Assembly: GCA_903927955.1 (NCBI GenBank)
Contig: CAIYOW010000137.1
Location: forward strand, 1-55,755
DNA length: 55,755 nt
Direction: 5' to 3'
DNA from: an uncultured Methylococcaceae bacterium
GTDB taxonomy: Bacteria > Pseudomonadota > Gammaproteobacteria > Methylococcales > Methylomonadaceae
The notes under the pieces are model-generated. The model saw only the letters and a list, made by a program, of their open reading frames with translations. It ran no database searches and had not been told where the DNA came from. The position numbers were made by a program, and so were the translations under genes. Positions 1 through 8,990 of this stretch are shown piece after piece. Each line of letters starts with the position of its first letter. Within the stretch, counting starts at the first letter, position 1.

Positions 1-556
1 CTACCTCGTCTAAAATCAAATGTTCCGCCCGCGACCAATCCGGCTTGCCATCGGCATTTAGCGGATACAGAATCAGGGCAAACGGCACTTTTTGGCTTAC
101 CCGTTGCAGCTTTTCGTTATTTTTCATCAACAGTTCGGCATTGTCTACCATGATAGTGGTGTCCTGTGTGCCAATAGCTTGTGTAATCAGTGTTCCGGGT
201 TGGTACAGTAAATGACCGGGCCAAACTAAGCCATAATCTGGGGTGCGTACCCCGCCGTATGATTCCTGCACAGTGACCACTTTATCCGGCCAACGTTGAT
301 GGATGAGCTTTGCCGCTTCGGCGTTTGCCCTAGCCAAATGAATAAAAGGGAACGGTTGTTGCTCATCCAGCCTTTTGCTAAAGGCAGGGCTGTTTCCCTT
401 AAGCTTTTCAAATGAGCCAAACGTCATGGCAATGGGAAAATCAGGCGGGGGCTGGACAGGCTTCGCTAGGGTATCGGCAGCACCAAACAGCAAGCCGATG
501 GATAAGACGGAACCAAGCCACAGGCGTGGTGTGCGGCTACTCGGTTTTTGATGCAT
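1..556 (-). CDS. Exported protein of unknown function, 3' end cut by window edge
   Basis: The reading frame opens at an ATG at 556 and runs off the left edge without a stop. The ATG lies inside the last codons of the upstream GT61 gene (20-base overlap), so the two are probably translationally coupled. The N-terminus (MHQKPSSRTPRLWLGSVL) is basic and followed by a hydrophobic stretch ending near AADTLA, which looks like a signal peptide. The visible mature part contains WPGHLLY and DWSRAEH and no motif I can assign with confidence. A secreted glycan-active enzyme is possible from its position in a glycan operon, but that is inference only. Confidence 0.6.
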   Translation of the reverse strand, partial: MHQKPSSRTPRLWLGSVLSIGLLFGAADTLAKPVQPPPDFPIAMTFGSFEKLKGNSPAFSKRLDEQQPFPFIHLARANAEAAKLIHQRWPDKVVTVQESYGGVRTPDYGLVWPGHLLYQPGTLITQAIGTQDTTIMVDNAELLMKNNEKLQRVSQKVPFALILYPLNADGKPDWSRAEHLILDEV

Positions 557-1616
557 TGGGCAAATAAAAAGGTATTGGGTTCTGTAAACCCGCCAGCAGT
601 TGTTCGGCAACATAGTCTGGTTGGTGGGCATGGAAGGTTCTCATAAAACGCGCTGCACCGGTGGTTGCATTATCGGTCATGCTGATAGCCATATCAGCAT
701 TTGCCCGATAATGGCCGGTATTACCGCACAACTGGTCAATCATAATGTAATTGGCATTGATTTTATCGCCGAGTGAAACACCGGAAATGATTTTGCCACC
801 CGGGCAAAACAGCAGTGTGTGTAAGGCCGAACCCACCGAGCCGAGCAAGTATTTACGGCTGGCAAGCTTCCTAATCTGGTCGGGCAAGCTTAACGTTTCA
901 GGATGGAGTATATCCACCCCGGCTTTGCGCAAGGCCACTTCAATAGCTGCCTCGTTAGTTATGCACGATACACCGCTGCTGAGTTTCGCTTTCGACAAGT
1001 ACAGCGGGGTCAGGTTAGTATTGTTTATGATTTCGAGATCACCCCCTAAGTGCCGGCCACTATGCTGCAGGGTTTCACAAAACAAGTGATGCGCACGCAA
1101 GCGTATTTCAAATGCGGGCGCGGGGATAAATACATTTTTTATTTTGCACGGTGCTTGGTAAGCATTGAAGTCCTTGCCATCCAATCCGTGGGATTCAAAA
1201 ACTTGCCGGATAAATGTTTTTTTTGCCACTACAGCAGGTGGGCCAAGGTACAACAGGTTTCCTGAAAACCCGCCCCGCCAATGCAATAACGGCCAAAGTC
1301 GAGTGGTTGATTCTAGCAGGAAATGACCATAGTGCGGGTTGATTTCACCAATGAAAAAAAATTCACGGTCATTTTCGATGATCGGTAAGGCACTGATGTC
1401 AATAGTTTTATCAATACTTGCTGATAAGTGAGCTTGGTTGCCCCGATGGTTGATGGCAGTCGGGATAGGCGAACCATCCGTGTTGAACAGCCCCCCCCTG
1501 CTGGTTGCAGTCGCGGGTACATATACCACTGCCGGAGCAAAGCTGATAGCCAACGGCTGGTTTTCTAACGCAGTCTGGCCGGAAATTTTCAGGCTATGTG
1601 AGCTTTTGGCAGTCAT
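537..1616 (-). CDS. Glycosyltransferase family 61 (DUF563) protein
   Basis: About 359 residues. Two stretches typical of the GT61/DUF563 family are visible: HYGHFLLESTTRLWPLL in the N-terminal half and GSVGSALHTLLFCPGGKII in the C-terminal half. Members transfer sugars in capsule, O-antigen or exopolysaccharide assembly, and no membrane segment is evident, so it probably works in the cytoplasm. I chose the ATG at 1616, preceded by GGAAAAACCG; an in-frame TTG lies four codons upstream at 1628. It sits downstream of two sulfotransferases in one operon, which points to a sulfated glycan product. The substrate cannot be read from the sequence. Confidence 0.8.
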   Translation of the reverse strand: MTAKSSHSLKISGQTALENQPLAISFAPAVVYVPATATSRGGLFNTDGSPIPTAINHRGNQAHLSASIDKTIDISALPIIENDREFFFIGEINPHYGHFLLESTTRLWPLLHWRGGFSGNLLYLGPPAVVAKKTFIRQVFESHGLDGKDFNAYQAPCKIKNVFIPAPAFEIRLRAHHLFCETLQHSGRHLGGDLEIINNTNLTPLYLSKAKLSSGVSCITNEAAIEVALRKAGVDILHPETLSLPDQIRKLASRKYLLGSVGSALHTLLFCPGGKIISGVSLGDKINANYIMIDQLCGNTGHYRANADMAISMTDNATTGAARFMRTFHAHQPDYVAEQLLAGLQNPIPFYLPNASKTE

Positions 1617-1682
1617 CGGTTTTTCCAATTCAGGGGCAAGCCCAAGCGGTTTGCGTTCTACCGAAGCTTATACAAGCCAGGC

Positions 1683-2606
1683 TCAGTTTAGCCAACTTGC
1701 CGGCACGGGTACAAAACGCTCATTGATCTCGTTAATCATGTCCGCATAATGGGCTTTCAGTCGGGCTTTCAGTTCCGCTGCCATGGGAGTCTTAGGCGTG
1801 GCATAGATACGGGTGTTCAGTGTGTCCGAAAAAATGGTCATAGGCGGGCAAGGCATGTCCAAAAAGGCATAAATGTCAGTAATGAACTGTTCCGGTACAG
1901 TGGCTATATCTTCATAAAATTTGACCAATAACTGCTGCTTGTCCGTTAAGCCAAGGCTGGCCAGCTTTTCTAAGGTCATCAGGTAATTGTTCCTGGCCCC
2001 TATATCAGCTCCTGAACTGCATTGTTTGAACAGAAAATCAATATCACCACCTTTGTCCGCCAAGAATGCATCAATGCCACCCGGCTTGTTTTTTTTGCCC
2101 TGCAATAGTCCCGACCATGCCCGTTCCGCAGGATCACGCAGTATGTACAGGATTTTAAGTTGTCCGGTGACAGCCTTCATATGGGCAAATCCTTCCGCAC
2201 TGACCACCGCGTAATCAGGGGTGATGTCCATGGCGCAGCACTGGTTTTTGCGGTTGTGCAATAGGTTGGTATACCAACTGTCATCCAATTCACCGAGCAG
2301 TATATTCAGCTTTTGCATCAATGCCTGATCGGATGGGTTGTTTTTGGCAGCCTGACGACCTCCAGCCAGCCAAGCAGATAAAACGGGTTTTAACTTCTCC
2401 GGATTGCGCTGGCACAGCCGCAAGAAAAAATTGGCCCGCCAGTTGTTGATATGGGGGCTATTATTGTACACATAGTCAAAATAGTGTATCTCTTTGACAA
2501 ATGGACATCTCGCAAAACGCGGGTCTTGGCTTAGGTTTTCAAAAAGCCAGGTTGTCCCGGCTTTTTGTGCGCCAATACAAATAAAAAGTTTTTCCAGTTT
2601 AGGCAT
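1683..2606 (-). CDS. PAPS-dependent sulfotransferase (carbohydrate type)
   Basis: About 307 residues. The 5'-phosphosulfate loop (GAQKAGTTWL) is at the extreme N-terminus, and the 3'-phosphate motif appears as LRDPAERAWS in the middle. Both are hallmarks of the sulfotransferase fold related to heparan sulfate N-sulfotransferases. It transfers sulfate from PAPS to a hydroxyl or amine, here probably on a sugar. The ATG at 2606 puts the P-loop at the usual distance from the start and overlaps the upstream stop by 8 bases (ATGCCTAA); an in-frame ATG at 2657 would overlap by 59 bases and is less likely. It differs clearly from the neighbouring sulfotransferase, so the two may modify different positions. 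Confidence 0.85.
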   Translation of the reverse strand: MPKLEKLFICIGAQKAGTTWLFENLSQDPRFARCPFVKEIHYFDYVYNNSPHINNWRANFFLRLCQRNPEKLKPVLSAWLAGGRQAAKNNPSDQALMQKLNILLGELDDSWYTNLLHNRKNQCCAMDITPDYAVVSAEGFAHMKAVTGQLKILYILRDPAERAWSGLLQGKKNKPGGIDAFLADKGGDIDFLFKQCSSGADIGARNNYLMTLEKLASLGLTDKQQLLVKFYEDIATVPEQFITDIYAFLDMPCPPMTIFSDTLNTRIYATPKTPMAAELKARLKAHYADMINEINERFVPVPASWLN

Positions 2607-3465
2607 TACAAACGCCTGCCCCGAATATCTTGTCCAGATACGCTTGATGGCTGGCATAGCGTGTGGTAAGTAGGGACACAGTCTCGTCAGTCAAGGCTTT
2701 GGTGTCTTCCAATGCGTTCACTTTGGTGGCGATGACTTGCTGATATTTGGGCAAGTCTACAGCAATGCCTAAAAAATCAGCTAGCGCGTTGGCGGTTTTT
2801 TCCGCATCACCAAACAAATCGTCATAGCTGAGCAACAACACATGATCAAACACTTCTTGGTAATTTTTAAGGGCTTGTTGGTAATCATTTAAGGCGTCTT
2901 GTACTTTCAGCCATTCACCATTGCTTTCTAGCATCGATAAGATATTTTCTTCAAACTTGTCCATGTCGGCGGCCGGCAGGCCGCTCATTAAAAGCTTGAA
3001 TGCCGAAATGAAACGCTTGACAGGGTTTCTGGCCAACAAAATTATTTTGGCATGATCCCCAATGGTTTCCCGCATTTTAATGATGCCTTCTTTGGGGAGG
3101 ATCATATATTCAGGGGTTATCTCACCCAAAATTTGGTTGTCAGCCACGCATGGCCTGAATAAGTCAAGATAATTGAGCTGCTCAACAGGCTGTGTGGACA
3201 GCAGCAAGCTAGTCCTTAACAAGTTCTTATAACGCTTGTCAATAAAGTCAAATTTGCTGGCCCGCACGATACGGTTGATCTCGTGTTCGAGCTGGCGTCT
3301 AGAAAAATTTTTTAAGGTCTTTTCGGTGCGGATTTTGTAAAGCGTATCAAAATAGTGCAGCTCCTTGACAGGATTCATGTAAACGGTTGTTGTTTTTTCT
3401 AATATTTTATGTAACAAGGTTGAACCCGCACGTTGCGAGCCTATGCCGATTATGAATTGTGTCAT
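2599..3465 (-). CDS. Second PAPS-dependent sulfotransferase
   Basis: 288 residues. The N-terminus has the PAPS-binding loop GSQRAGSTLLHKIL, and the centre has ARNPVKRFISAFK, matching the 3'-phosphate-binding motif. The segment KELHYFDTLYK near residue 35 is a counterpart of KEIHYFDYVYN in the next gene, so the two are paralogous but well diverged. The start ATG overlaps the stop of the large glycosyltransferase in an ATGA junction, and its own stop overlaps the next start. It should therefore be made together with its neighbours. The acceptor is unknown, though the operon suggests a glycan. Confidence 0.85.
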   Translation of the reverse strand: MTQFIIGIGSQRAGSTLLHKILEKTTTVYMNPVKELHYFDTLYKIRTEKTLKNFSRRQLEHEINRIVRASKFDFIDKRYKNLLRTSLLLSTQPVEQLNYLDLFRPCVADNQILGEITPEYMILPKEGIIKMRETIGDHAKIILLARNPVKRFISAFKLLMSGLPAADMDKFEENILSMLESNGEWLKVQDALNDYQQALKNYQEVFDHVLLLSYDDLFGDAEKTANALADFLGIAVDLPKYQQVIATKVNALEDTKALTDETVSLLTTRYASHQAYLDKIFGAGVCNA

Positions 3466-6400
3466 TTAAACCTTCCTATGGATGTGTAACCTATAGATGC
3501 GTAAATTTTTGCTAACTCGTTGACTTGCAAAGATGCTAACCGAGGCGGATTGGCTTTGGCAGAAGCCTTGAACCGACTGGGGGCAGCATCTATTAAGGCG
3601 AGGCAATGCTCCAAAGAAGCACTGTCAGGTTCTATGACAAAGCCCGACACGCCGTCAATGATGTCCTCGCCTATCCCACCTTTGTTGCTGGCGACAACCC
3701 AACAGCCACAGGCACTGGCTTCTCGGGTGACTAGTCCATAGCTTTCCGGCCATTTGGAGGGTGCGCATAATACGTCTATCTTACTGTACAAAGCAACGAT
3801 ATTCTTCTGCATGAATGGTCCGACAAAAGTGACCGGCACATTGCCCCAATGGGTATGCAGCTGATGCCCTTCTGGTTTGGCATGGTCAACAATCAGCAAC
3901 TCAATATTTTTTGGCTGCAAATTCTTGATTGCCGCTTCCAGCAAGAAATAGCCTTTATGCTCCGCCATGCCGCCGATATGTGCACACACCACATTGTCAG
4001 TGTATCGGGTGTTTTTTTGCTGCCATGCCACGCTTTCAGAAATGCCGTTTTTGTTGACGGTGACAACCGGTATTTCATTTTTGCGGTAAATTTCCGCAAA
4101 ACTTTCCGAAACCGTCAGAGCCACCTCAGCATTACGCAACAACCCTTTAAGATAAAGCGTGCGTTCAATGGAGCTGATCAAGCTGACATTATCGGGCAGT
4201 GGCCGAGGCTCGTAAGGGTCGGGATGCCCATCAGGATAGATAGCACCTTCTTTGTCCACCAAAAATTGATAGTCAGAAATCCACCAAGCATCATGCAAGG
4301 TGATGATATAAGGTATTTTGGCCTTAAGGGTCGCTTCGACAACCGAAGCGGTCAGCCTTTGCACGCAGTGGAAATGTACCAGATCGGGCTGCTCGGTTGC
4401 CAAAAACTGGCTGAACAGTTCGGCCATTTTGTCGTCTTTGGCATACCAGTCCATATTCTCCCGCCATAATACCGTGGTGCGGTATACCGTCGCCCCCTGA
4501 TAATTGTAAATGCTCATTTGGTGGGGAGGTTTGCACTCGTTATCTGAAGTAAATACGCAGAGTTCAAACTGATCGCCGTAGTCCCTTAGCAATAGATCGA
4601 AGTTGTCGGCAACCACACGGGTAGCCCCGCCCAAGGATTTCGGCGGGAAAAACACATTGACCAAGGCAATTTTTTTGCGTTTTACCGCGCTGTTGTTTTG
4701 GCAATGGACGAGTGCTTGGCTGAGGTTTTTCTTTAATTGGGTGGCCAGTGTGTTGACCCGATAGCCGTCCAGCACCTTTTTTTGTGCTTTCTGGGCGATA
4801 TCCAAGCGGCGCTGCGGGTTTTTAACCAAGGCTTTTAAATGCTTGTACCAGTCTTCCGTAGTGCTGGCCAGAATGCCGTCTTCGCCGTCGATGATCACCT
4901 CACGGTAGTTCGCGGTGCTGCTCATAACGGTAGGGACACCTAAGGTAGCGGCTTCAAACCACTTAAGCTCGCTTTTGCAGCCGTTGATCACATTGTCTTC
5001 CAATACCGCCAAATTAATGTCCGTCTGTTCAAGCAATGACCAATAAGCCTGCATGTTGCCAAGCAGTGGCAATTGTCTGACCCGGCTACCGAATTGCTGC
5101 AAAAAGTCACTGGGCAGGTTGAGGTAGCCTGCCACCAGCAAACGGACATGACCGAATTCGTCAAGTAATCTAATCAGCGCGGGCAAAACCAACTGGCTAA
5201 AGTCGCTATTGTGCGCCATAGTGCCACTGCCGTAAAAAATAACGACCTCAGGTTTTTTGCTGAGTGCAGCGGTCGAAAAGCAATTTAACTTATCTAGGCC
5301 ATTGCGGTGGACAAAACATTTTTTGGCAATGACCAAGGGTGCCAGTTTATTGGCCAGCAACTGTGTCGATGCAATGCCTATCCGGCACAAGCGGGCGGCG
5401 GCGTTAAATAAGGCCATACCCTTGGTAAGGCCAATATAGGTGTTAAAATCGACATAGCCGCCATAGCTTTCAATGGCGGGTGGGTATAAAACATCAAACA
5501 AAAGATCGTCTATTTCATAACAAGAAAGTTTGCCGGTGGCGTTGACTTGGGCAATGGCTTTTATCACGGCGGGGTGTGCGGGGACGCGATAAAAAATGAC
5601 CGTGTCATGGAGTGCCAAGTTGTTTTGTTCCTGATCCAAATCCATCCATGAAATGGCCGTTACGGTTTTGCCGACGGCTTCCAGCTGCTCGATTTTTTGG
5701 TTGATACGGTAACGCACACATTGGCTGACATGGTAGTCGCCAACAATCAGGATGCGGTCAAGATTGCAACTGCCGACCGTTACCGGGGTCGTTGCCGCGC
5801 CGTAAATGGACAGGTAGCACTGGTATATGAATGACACAATCTCGACTGATTTGGCAACCAAGGCTTGTCGGTCGTTGACAACGGCAAGCGCTTCCAGGTT
5901 GCCTTGTTGTTTTAGCCAAAATTCATTGACATATTCTTCAAAACGCTCATAGGTGAAACTAAATTCGGGGGCTGTTTGAATACCCTTGACCAATATCTCG
6001 AGTGCCTGCTGATGCTGGCTGAGCATTTTTTTGCAACGCGCCAGATTGGCGTAAAGCCATTTGCTGGTGCCGCCTGAAGCCAGTGCCTCTTCAAAATGGG
6101 CACTAGCCGTTTCGTAGTCATTCTCTTCCAGATAAAGGTTGCCCAATAATTCCAAGAACTCGCAACGCCGTTCAAAAGCCAAGCAGATTTTAAGCAAGTT
6201 TTTTGCCGGATCACGGTGGTGGTTGGTCAGGTAATGCTTGGCAATTTCATGGTAAAAGTTGGCGTTCAAAGTGGCATTGCGGCTAATCCGCACCGGATAG
6301 CCCGGACGGCCTGACAGCACGTCCAAAAATTGGCTAAGCTTTATTTCTATGCCGTCCTTCTGGTTGGTTTTGTAGAGCGTCTTAACTGTAAAATTATTAG

Positions 6401-7004
6401 GGACAAAGCTGCTGTCACAATTATTATGTTTCAGCCACGCCTGCAAATTGGCGTGTCTGCCTTCATTGCAGCCATGCAGCAAATAATGCACTAATGCCTG
6501 GGTTTGGTTTTGTAGTGTTGTTTTGCTAAGGTCTGGGTATAAATCAAGGTAAAAGTCATAATCCAAGTCGGCTTCATTAGCCGCTGCTGGGGCAATATTT
6601 TGGCTTTTAAGCAGTGCTGCCAAGTTAGGGAAGCGTTTGTCTTTGTTGCCGTTGATCAAGTAGTGGAATTTGGCACGGTAATAATTGTGGTAATAATTAT
6701 TGATGCCAACCTTTTCCAAATCGGTGTAATAGTCGTTGTAGAAATTAAGATCAAAATCGACATTTTCAGAATCTGCAGGATTCAATTCTTTGCTTACCAG
6801 TAGGGCGCGAAAATTAGGGCTTCTATTGTTCGGCTTCCCCACTTCTTTCCAATGTTTGCGCAGCATCTGCTCGTCCATGTCGGACAGGTCGTGATAAAAG
6901 CTGCCGTAAAAATCCAAATCAAGGTCAGCGTCAGCGGTTTGCTGGTCACCTATTTTCTTGTTTAATGCCTGGTTAGTGGCTTGCGGGGTCTGCTGGATTG
7001 CCAT
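3462..7004 (-). CDS. Large bifunctional glycosyltransferase with N-terminal repeats, TPR and two GT4-like domains
   Basis: 1180 residues. The first ~190 hold three degenerate repeats of the form D-x-DFY-x(3)-Y-x-DL ... HYL-x-G ... R-x-PN (compare DLDFYGSFYHDLSD, DFDLNFYNDYYTDL and DLDYDFYLDLYPDL), a repeat seen in other large polysaccharide glycosyltransferases. A TPR-like segment follows (roughly 260-350). A first GT-B domain starts near ILIVGDYHVSQ and contains WFEAATLGVPTVMSS. A second starts near KIALVNVFFPPKSLGGATR and contains APSKWPESYGLVTREASACG, typical of GT4. It probably adds two sugars or acts on a repeating unit. It is first in the operon, with AAGGA upstream of the ATG, and ends in an ATGA overlap with the sulfotransferase gene. 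Confidence 0.8.
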   Translation of the reverse strand: MAIQQTPQATNQALNKKIGDQQTADADLDLDFYGSFYHDLSDMDEQMLRKHWKEVGKPNNRSPNFRALLVSKELNPADSENVDFDLNFYNDYYTDLEKVGINNYYHNYYRAKFHYLINGNKDKRFPNLAALLKSQNIAPAAANEADLDYDFYLDLYPDLSKTTLQNQTQALVHYLLHGCNEGRHANLQAWLKHNNCDSSFVPNNFTVKTLYKTNQKDGIEIKLSQFLDVLSGRPGYPVRISRNATLNANFYHEIAKHYLTNHHRDPAKNLLKICLAFERRCEFLELLGNLYLEENDYETASAHFEEALASGGTSKWLYANLARCKKMLSQHQQALEILVKGIQTAPEFSFTYERFEEYVNEFWLKQQGNLEALAVVNDRQALVAKSVEIVSFIYQCYLSIYGAATTPVTVGSCNLDRILIVGDYHVSQCVRYRINQKIEQLEAVGKTVTAISWMDLDQEQNNLALHDTVIFYRVPAHPAVIKAIAQVNATGKLSCYEIDDLLFDVLYPPAIESYGGYVDFNTYIGLTKGMALFNAAARLCRIGIASTQLLANKLAPLVIAKKCFVHRNGLDKLNCFSTAALSKKPEVVIFYGSGTMAHNSDFSQLVLPALIRLLDEFGHVRLLVAGYLNLPSDFLQQFGSRVRQLPLLGNMQAYWSLLEQTDINLAVLEDNVINGCKSELKWFEAATLGVPTVMSSTANYREVIIDGEDGILASTTEDWYKHLKALVKNPQRRLDIAQKAQKKVLDGYRVNTLATQLKKNLSQALVHCQNNSAVKRKKIALVNVFFPPKSLGGATRVVADNFDLLLRDYGDQFELCVFTSDNECKPPHQMSIYNYQGATVYRTTVLWRENMDWYAKDDKMAELFSQFLATEQPDLVHFHCVQRLTASVVEATLKAKIPYIITLHDAWWISDYQFLVDKEGAIYPDGHPDPYEPRPLPDNVSLISSIERTLYLKGLLRNAEVALTVSESFAEIYRKNEIPVVTVNKNGISESVAWQQKNTRYTDNVVCAHIGGMAEHKGYFLLEAAIKNLQPKNIELLIVDHAKPEGHQLHTHWGNVPVTFVGPFMQKNIVALYSKIDVLCAPSKWPESYGLVTREASACGCWVVASNKGGIGEDIIDGVSGFVIEPDSASLEHCLALIDAAPSRFKASAKANPPRLASLQVNELAKIYASIGYTSIGRFK

Positions 7005-7481
7005 TGTTAAATCGATTCCTTAACAAATAGGTGATTTGGAAAAAAGGATAGATTCTGATGAAAACATATAAAATACCGTGTTAAGTGCTCAAATTAGGCC
7101 AAGACTTTTTTAGCTTGGCAACACCTGCCGACAGACTATACGGGCTTGAAGCAAGGTTTTGCCGGATACAAAAGGCCTGACCAGTTGCCCCGTATCGTCT
7201 ATCAGTATTGTTTTTTAATATGAAACAATCAGTTAAATTGCGTTTTGTATGCCACTAGGTGAAATGATAGCATGTAAGATTGGTTATACGCTAATCCCTG
7301 ATAGCTTGCTTAAAATGCACTGCTACAGGCAAGCTTTTTGCCCAACAGCAGTGGCATTGTGGCCTTATCGGCCGTTTTGTTAGGGCGGTGTCCCGGTTAC
7401 TCAGGCAATCATCTGCAATTTCTGGTTTTTTTATATTCAATTAGTTAACCAAGCCAATGCTCCACACTAAACAATACACCA
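7005..7481. other. Intergenic region between divergent glycan operon and radical SAM gene
   Basis: No convincing gene on either strand. It should contain the divergent promoters of the glycan operon (minus) and the radical SAM gene (plus). Two small hairpins can be drawn: CTGCT...AGCAG with inner GGCA/TTGCC at about 7320-7351, and GGCCTTATCGGCC followed by GTTTTGTT at about 7361-7380. Neither is a clear terminator or riboswitch. Confidence 0.5.
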
Positions 7482-8570
7482 ATGCCAGTATATGACAAAC
7501 CCTTGCTGTATAAAGGCCGTGGCAGCCTTAGCCGCGCGCCCGGCCGCTTTGAAAAAACCGCCAGCATTGCCGTGGATGACGGCTGGGGCAGCTTAGATGC
7601 CCCATTGTCGCCCATCAAGACCGACGTGGCCATTGATTGCAGCAAGTCTGTCATCACTTACAACGACTCGCCAGACGTGCCGTTTGACCGCTCCATCAAC
7701 CCATACCGGGGCTGCGAACATGGCTGCATCTATTGTTTTGCAAGACCTTCCCATGCCTATTTGGGGTTGTCGCCCGGTTTGGATTTTGAGAGCCGCCTTT
7801 TTGTTAAGCCCGATGCCCCGCAATTGCTGCGTAGAGAGCTAGGCAAGCGTAATTATCAGTGTGCGCCGATAGCATTAGGGACCAACACCGACCCTTACCA
7901 ACCAATAGAACGCCAATACCAAGTTATGCGGCAGATTTTACAGGTGCTGGCTGAAGCCCGCCATCCGGTTAGCATTATCACCAAGGCGGCTTTGATTGAG
8001 CGGGATATTGATATTTTGTCAGCCATGGCCCGGCAAGGGCTAGTGTCGGTTTATATATCGCTGACCACCTTGGACAGATCGCTCGCACGCACCATGGAGC
8101 CGCGTGCCGCCGCCCCGCAACGGCGCTTGCAGACGGTCAGTGACTTACGCGCAGCGGGTGTGCCAGTCGGGGTATTGGTAGCGCCGGTTATTCCAGCCCT
8201 GAACGACCACGAGCTTGAAAGCCTTGTAAAGGCGGCGCAAACGGCCGGGGCGCTGGCGGTTGACTATATCTTGTTACGCTTGCCTATGGAAGTGGCCGAT
8301 TTGTTCGAGCAATGGCTGGGTCAGCATTACCCTCTCAAAGCTCAGCATATCATGGCACTGATCAGGGCCACCCGCGACGGCAAGGTGTACAGCGTAGCAT
8401 TGGGGCAGCGTATGACTGGCACCGGTCACTATGCCGATATGCTGGCCCAGCGCTTCCGGCTGGTTAGCAAGCGCCTGCAAATGCCCAATACCCTGCCCGG
8501 CTTACGTACCGACCTGTTTCGCAAACCAATTGCCGACAGTGGGCAAATGACCTTCGATTTTTTTGATTGA
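7482..8570 (+). CDS. PA0069-family radical SAM protein
   Basis: 362 residues. The iron-sulfur motif is CEHGCIYC (Cys 78, 82 and 85, a CX3CX2C pattern), preceded by SINPYRG and followed by FARPSHAYLG, the signature of the PA0069/SplB-like branch of radical SAM enzymes. The N-terminus (GRGSLSRAPGRFEKTA, DDGWGSL) is also typical of this family. It should bind a 4Fe-4S cluster and cleave S-adenosylmethionine to a 5'-deoxyadenosyl radical in the cytoplasm. The physiological substrate of the family is not established. It stands alone, divergent from the glycan operon and upstream of the restriction locus. Confidence 0.88.
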   Translation: MPVYDKPLLYKGRGSLSRAPGRFEKTASIAVDDGWGSLDAPLSPIKTDVAIDCSKSVITYNDSPDVPFDRSINPYRGCEHGCIYCFARPSHAYLGLSPGLDFESRLFVKPDAPQLLRRELGKRNYQCAPIALGTNTDPYQPIERQYQVMRQILQVLAEARHPVSIITKAALIERDIDILSAMARQGLVSVYISLTTLDRSLARTMEPRAAAPQRRLQTVSDLRAAGVPVGVLVAPVIPALNDHELESLVKAAQTAGALAVDYILLRLPMEVADLFEQWLGQHYPLKAQHIMALIRATRDGKVYSVALGQRMTGTGHYADMLAQRFRLVSKRLQMPNTLPGLRTDLFRKPIADSGQMTFDFFD

Positions 8571-8660
8571 ACTTAAATTTAGGCTATTTTATTTTTTTAA
8601 GCCGTTAGTCACTTCCAGGCCAGTTTCGGATGGTTCACAACAGGTAAGATTGGGATTGCT

Positions 8661-8698
8661 GGACATAAATGGTAACTATATCCCGTGGTCTTATGTCC
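8661..8698. promoter_or_regulatory. Inverted repeat, candidate controller-protein operator
   Basis: Perfect 8-base arms GGACATAA (8661-8668) and TTATGTCC (8691-8698) lie 22 bases apart, ending just upstream of a TTGACC -35-like hexamer of the XRE gene. Controller proteins of restriction-modification systems bind paired inverted repeats at this position. Assignment rests on symmetry and location only. Confidence 0.5.
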
Positions 8699-8701
8699 AT
8701 C

Positions 8702-8731
8702 TTGACCATACCATGAAAACAAAATTTTAAA
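8702..8731 (+). promoter_or_regulatory. Candidate promoter of the XRE-endonuclease operon, possibly leaderless
   Basis: TTGACC (8702-8707) and TTTAAA (8726-8731) are separated by 18 bases. A start about 7 bases downstream would fall at 8738-8742, practically on the ATG at 8742. No Shine-Dalgarno sequence precedes that ATG, which fits a leaderless message as known for several controller genes. Not verified. Confidence 0.4.
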
Positions 8732-8741
8732 TTTAAGTTTT

Positions 8742-8990
8742 ATGGAACAACAAGTAAAGCACGGCTATTTGTCACGGTTTGGGCAGGGAGTCAAAAAATT
8801 TCGCAGTGCCGCCGGATTTTCGCAAGAAGAGCTTGCAGATCGAGCTGGTATTGACAGAAGTTATCTGGGCGGCATCGAGCGTGGCGAGCATAACTTGGCG
8901 TTGATCAATATCATCAAAATTGCGGATGCCTTAAGCCTGCCGCCATCCGAACTTTTGAAGTCGCTAACAACTCAACAGGCTGAACGATAA
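8742..8990 (+). CDS. XRE-family HTH regulator, likely restriction controller (C) protein
   Basis: 82 residues, almost entirely one helix-turn-helix domain: LSRFGQGVKKFRSAAG, then FSQEELADRAGIDRSYLGG and IERGEHNLALINIIKIADAL. This size and pattern match controller proteins of type II restriction systems, which activate or repress the endonuclease gene. It overlaps the endonuclease start by one base (TAATG), so the two are co-translated. An inverted repeat and a promoter-like element lie directly upstream. It appears intact although both enzymes of the system are broken. Confidence 0.82.
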   Translation: MEQQVKHGYLSRFGQGVKKFRSAAGFSQEELADRAGIDRSYLGGIERGEHNLALINIIKIADALSLPPSELLKSLTTQQAER

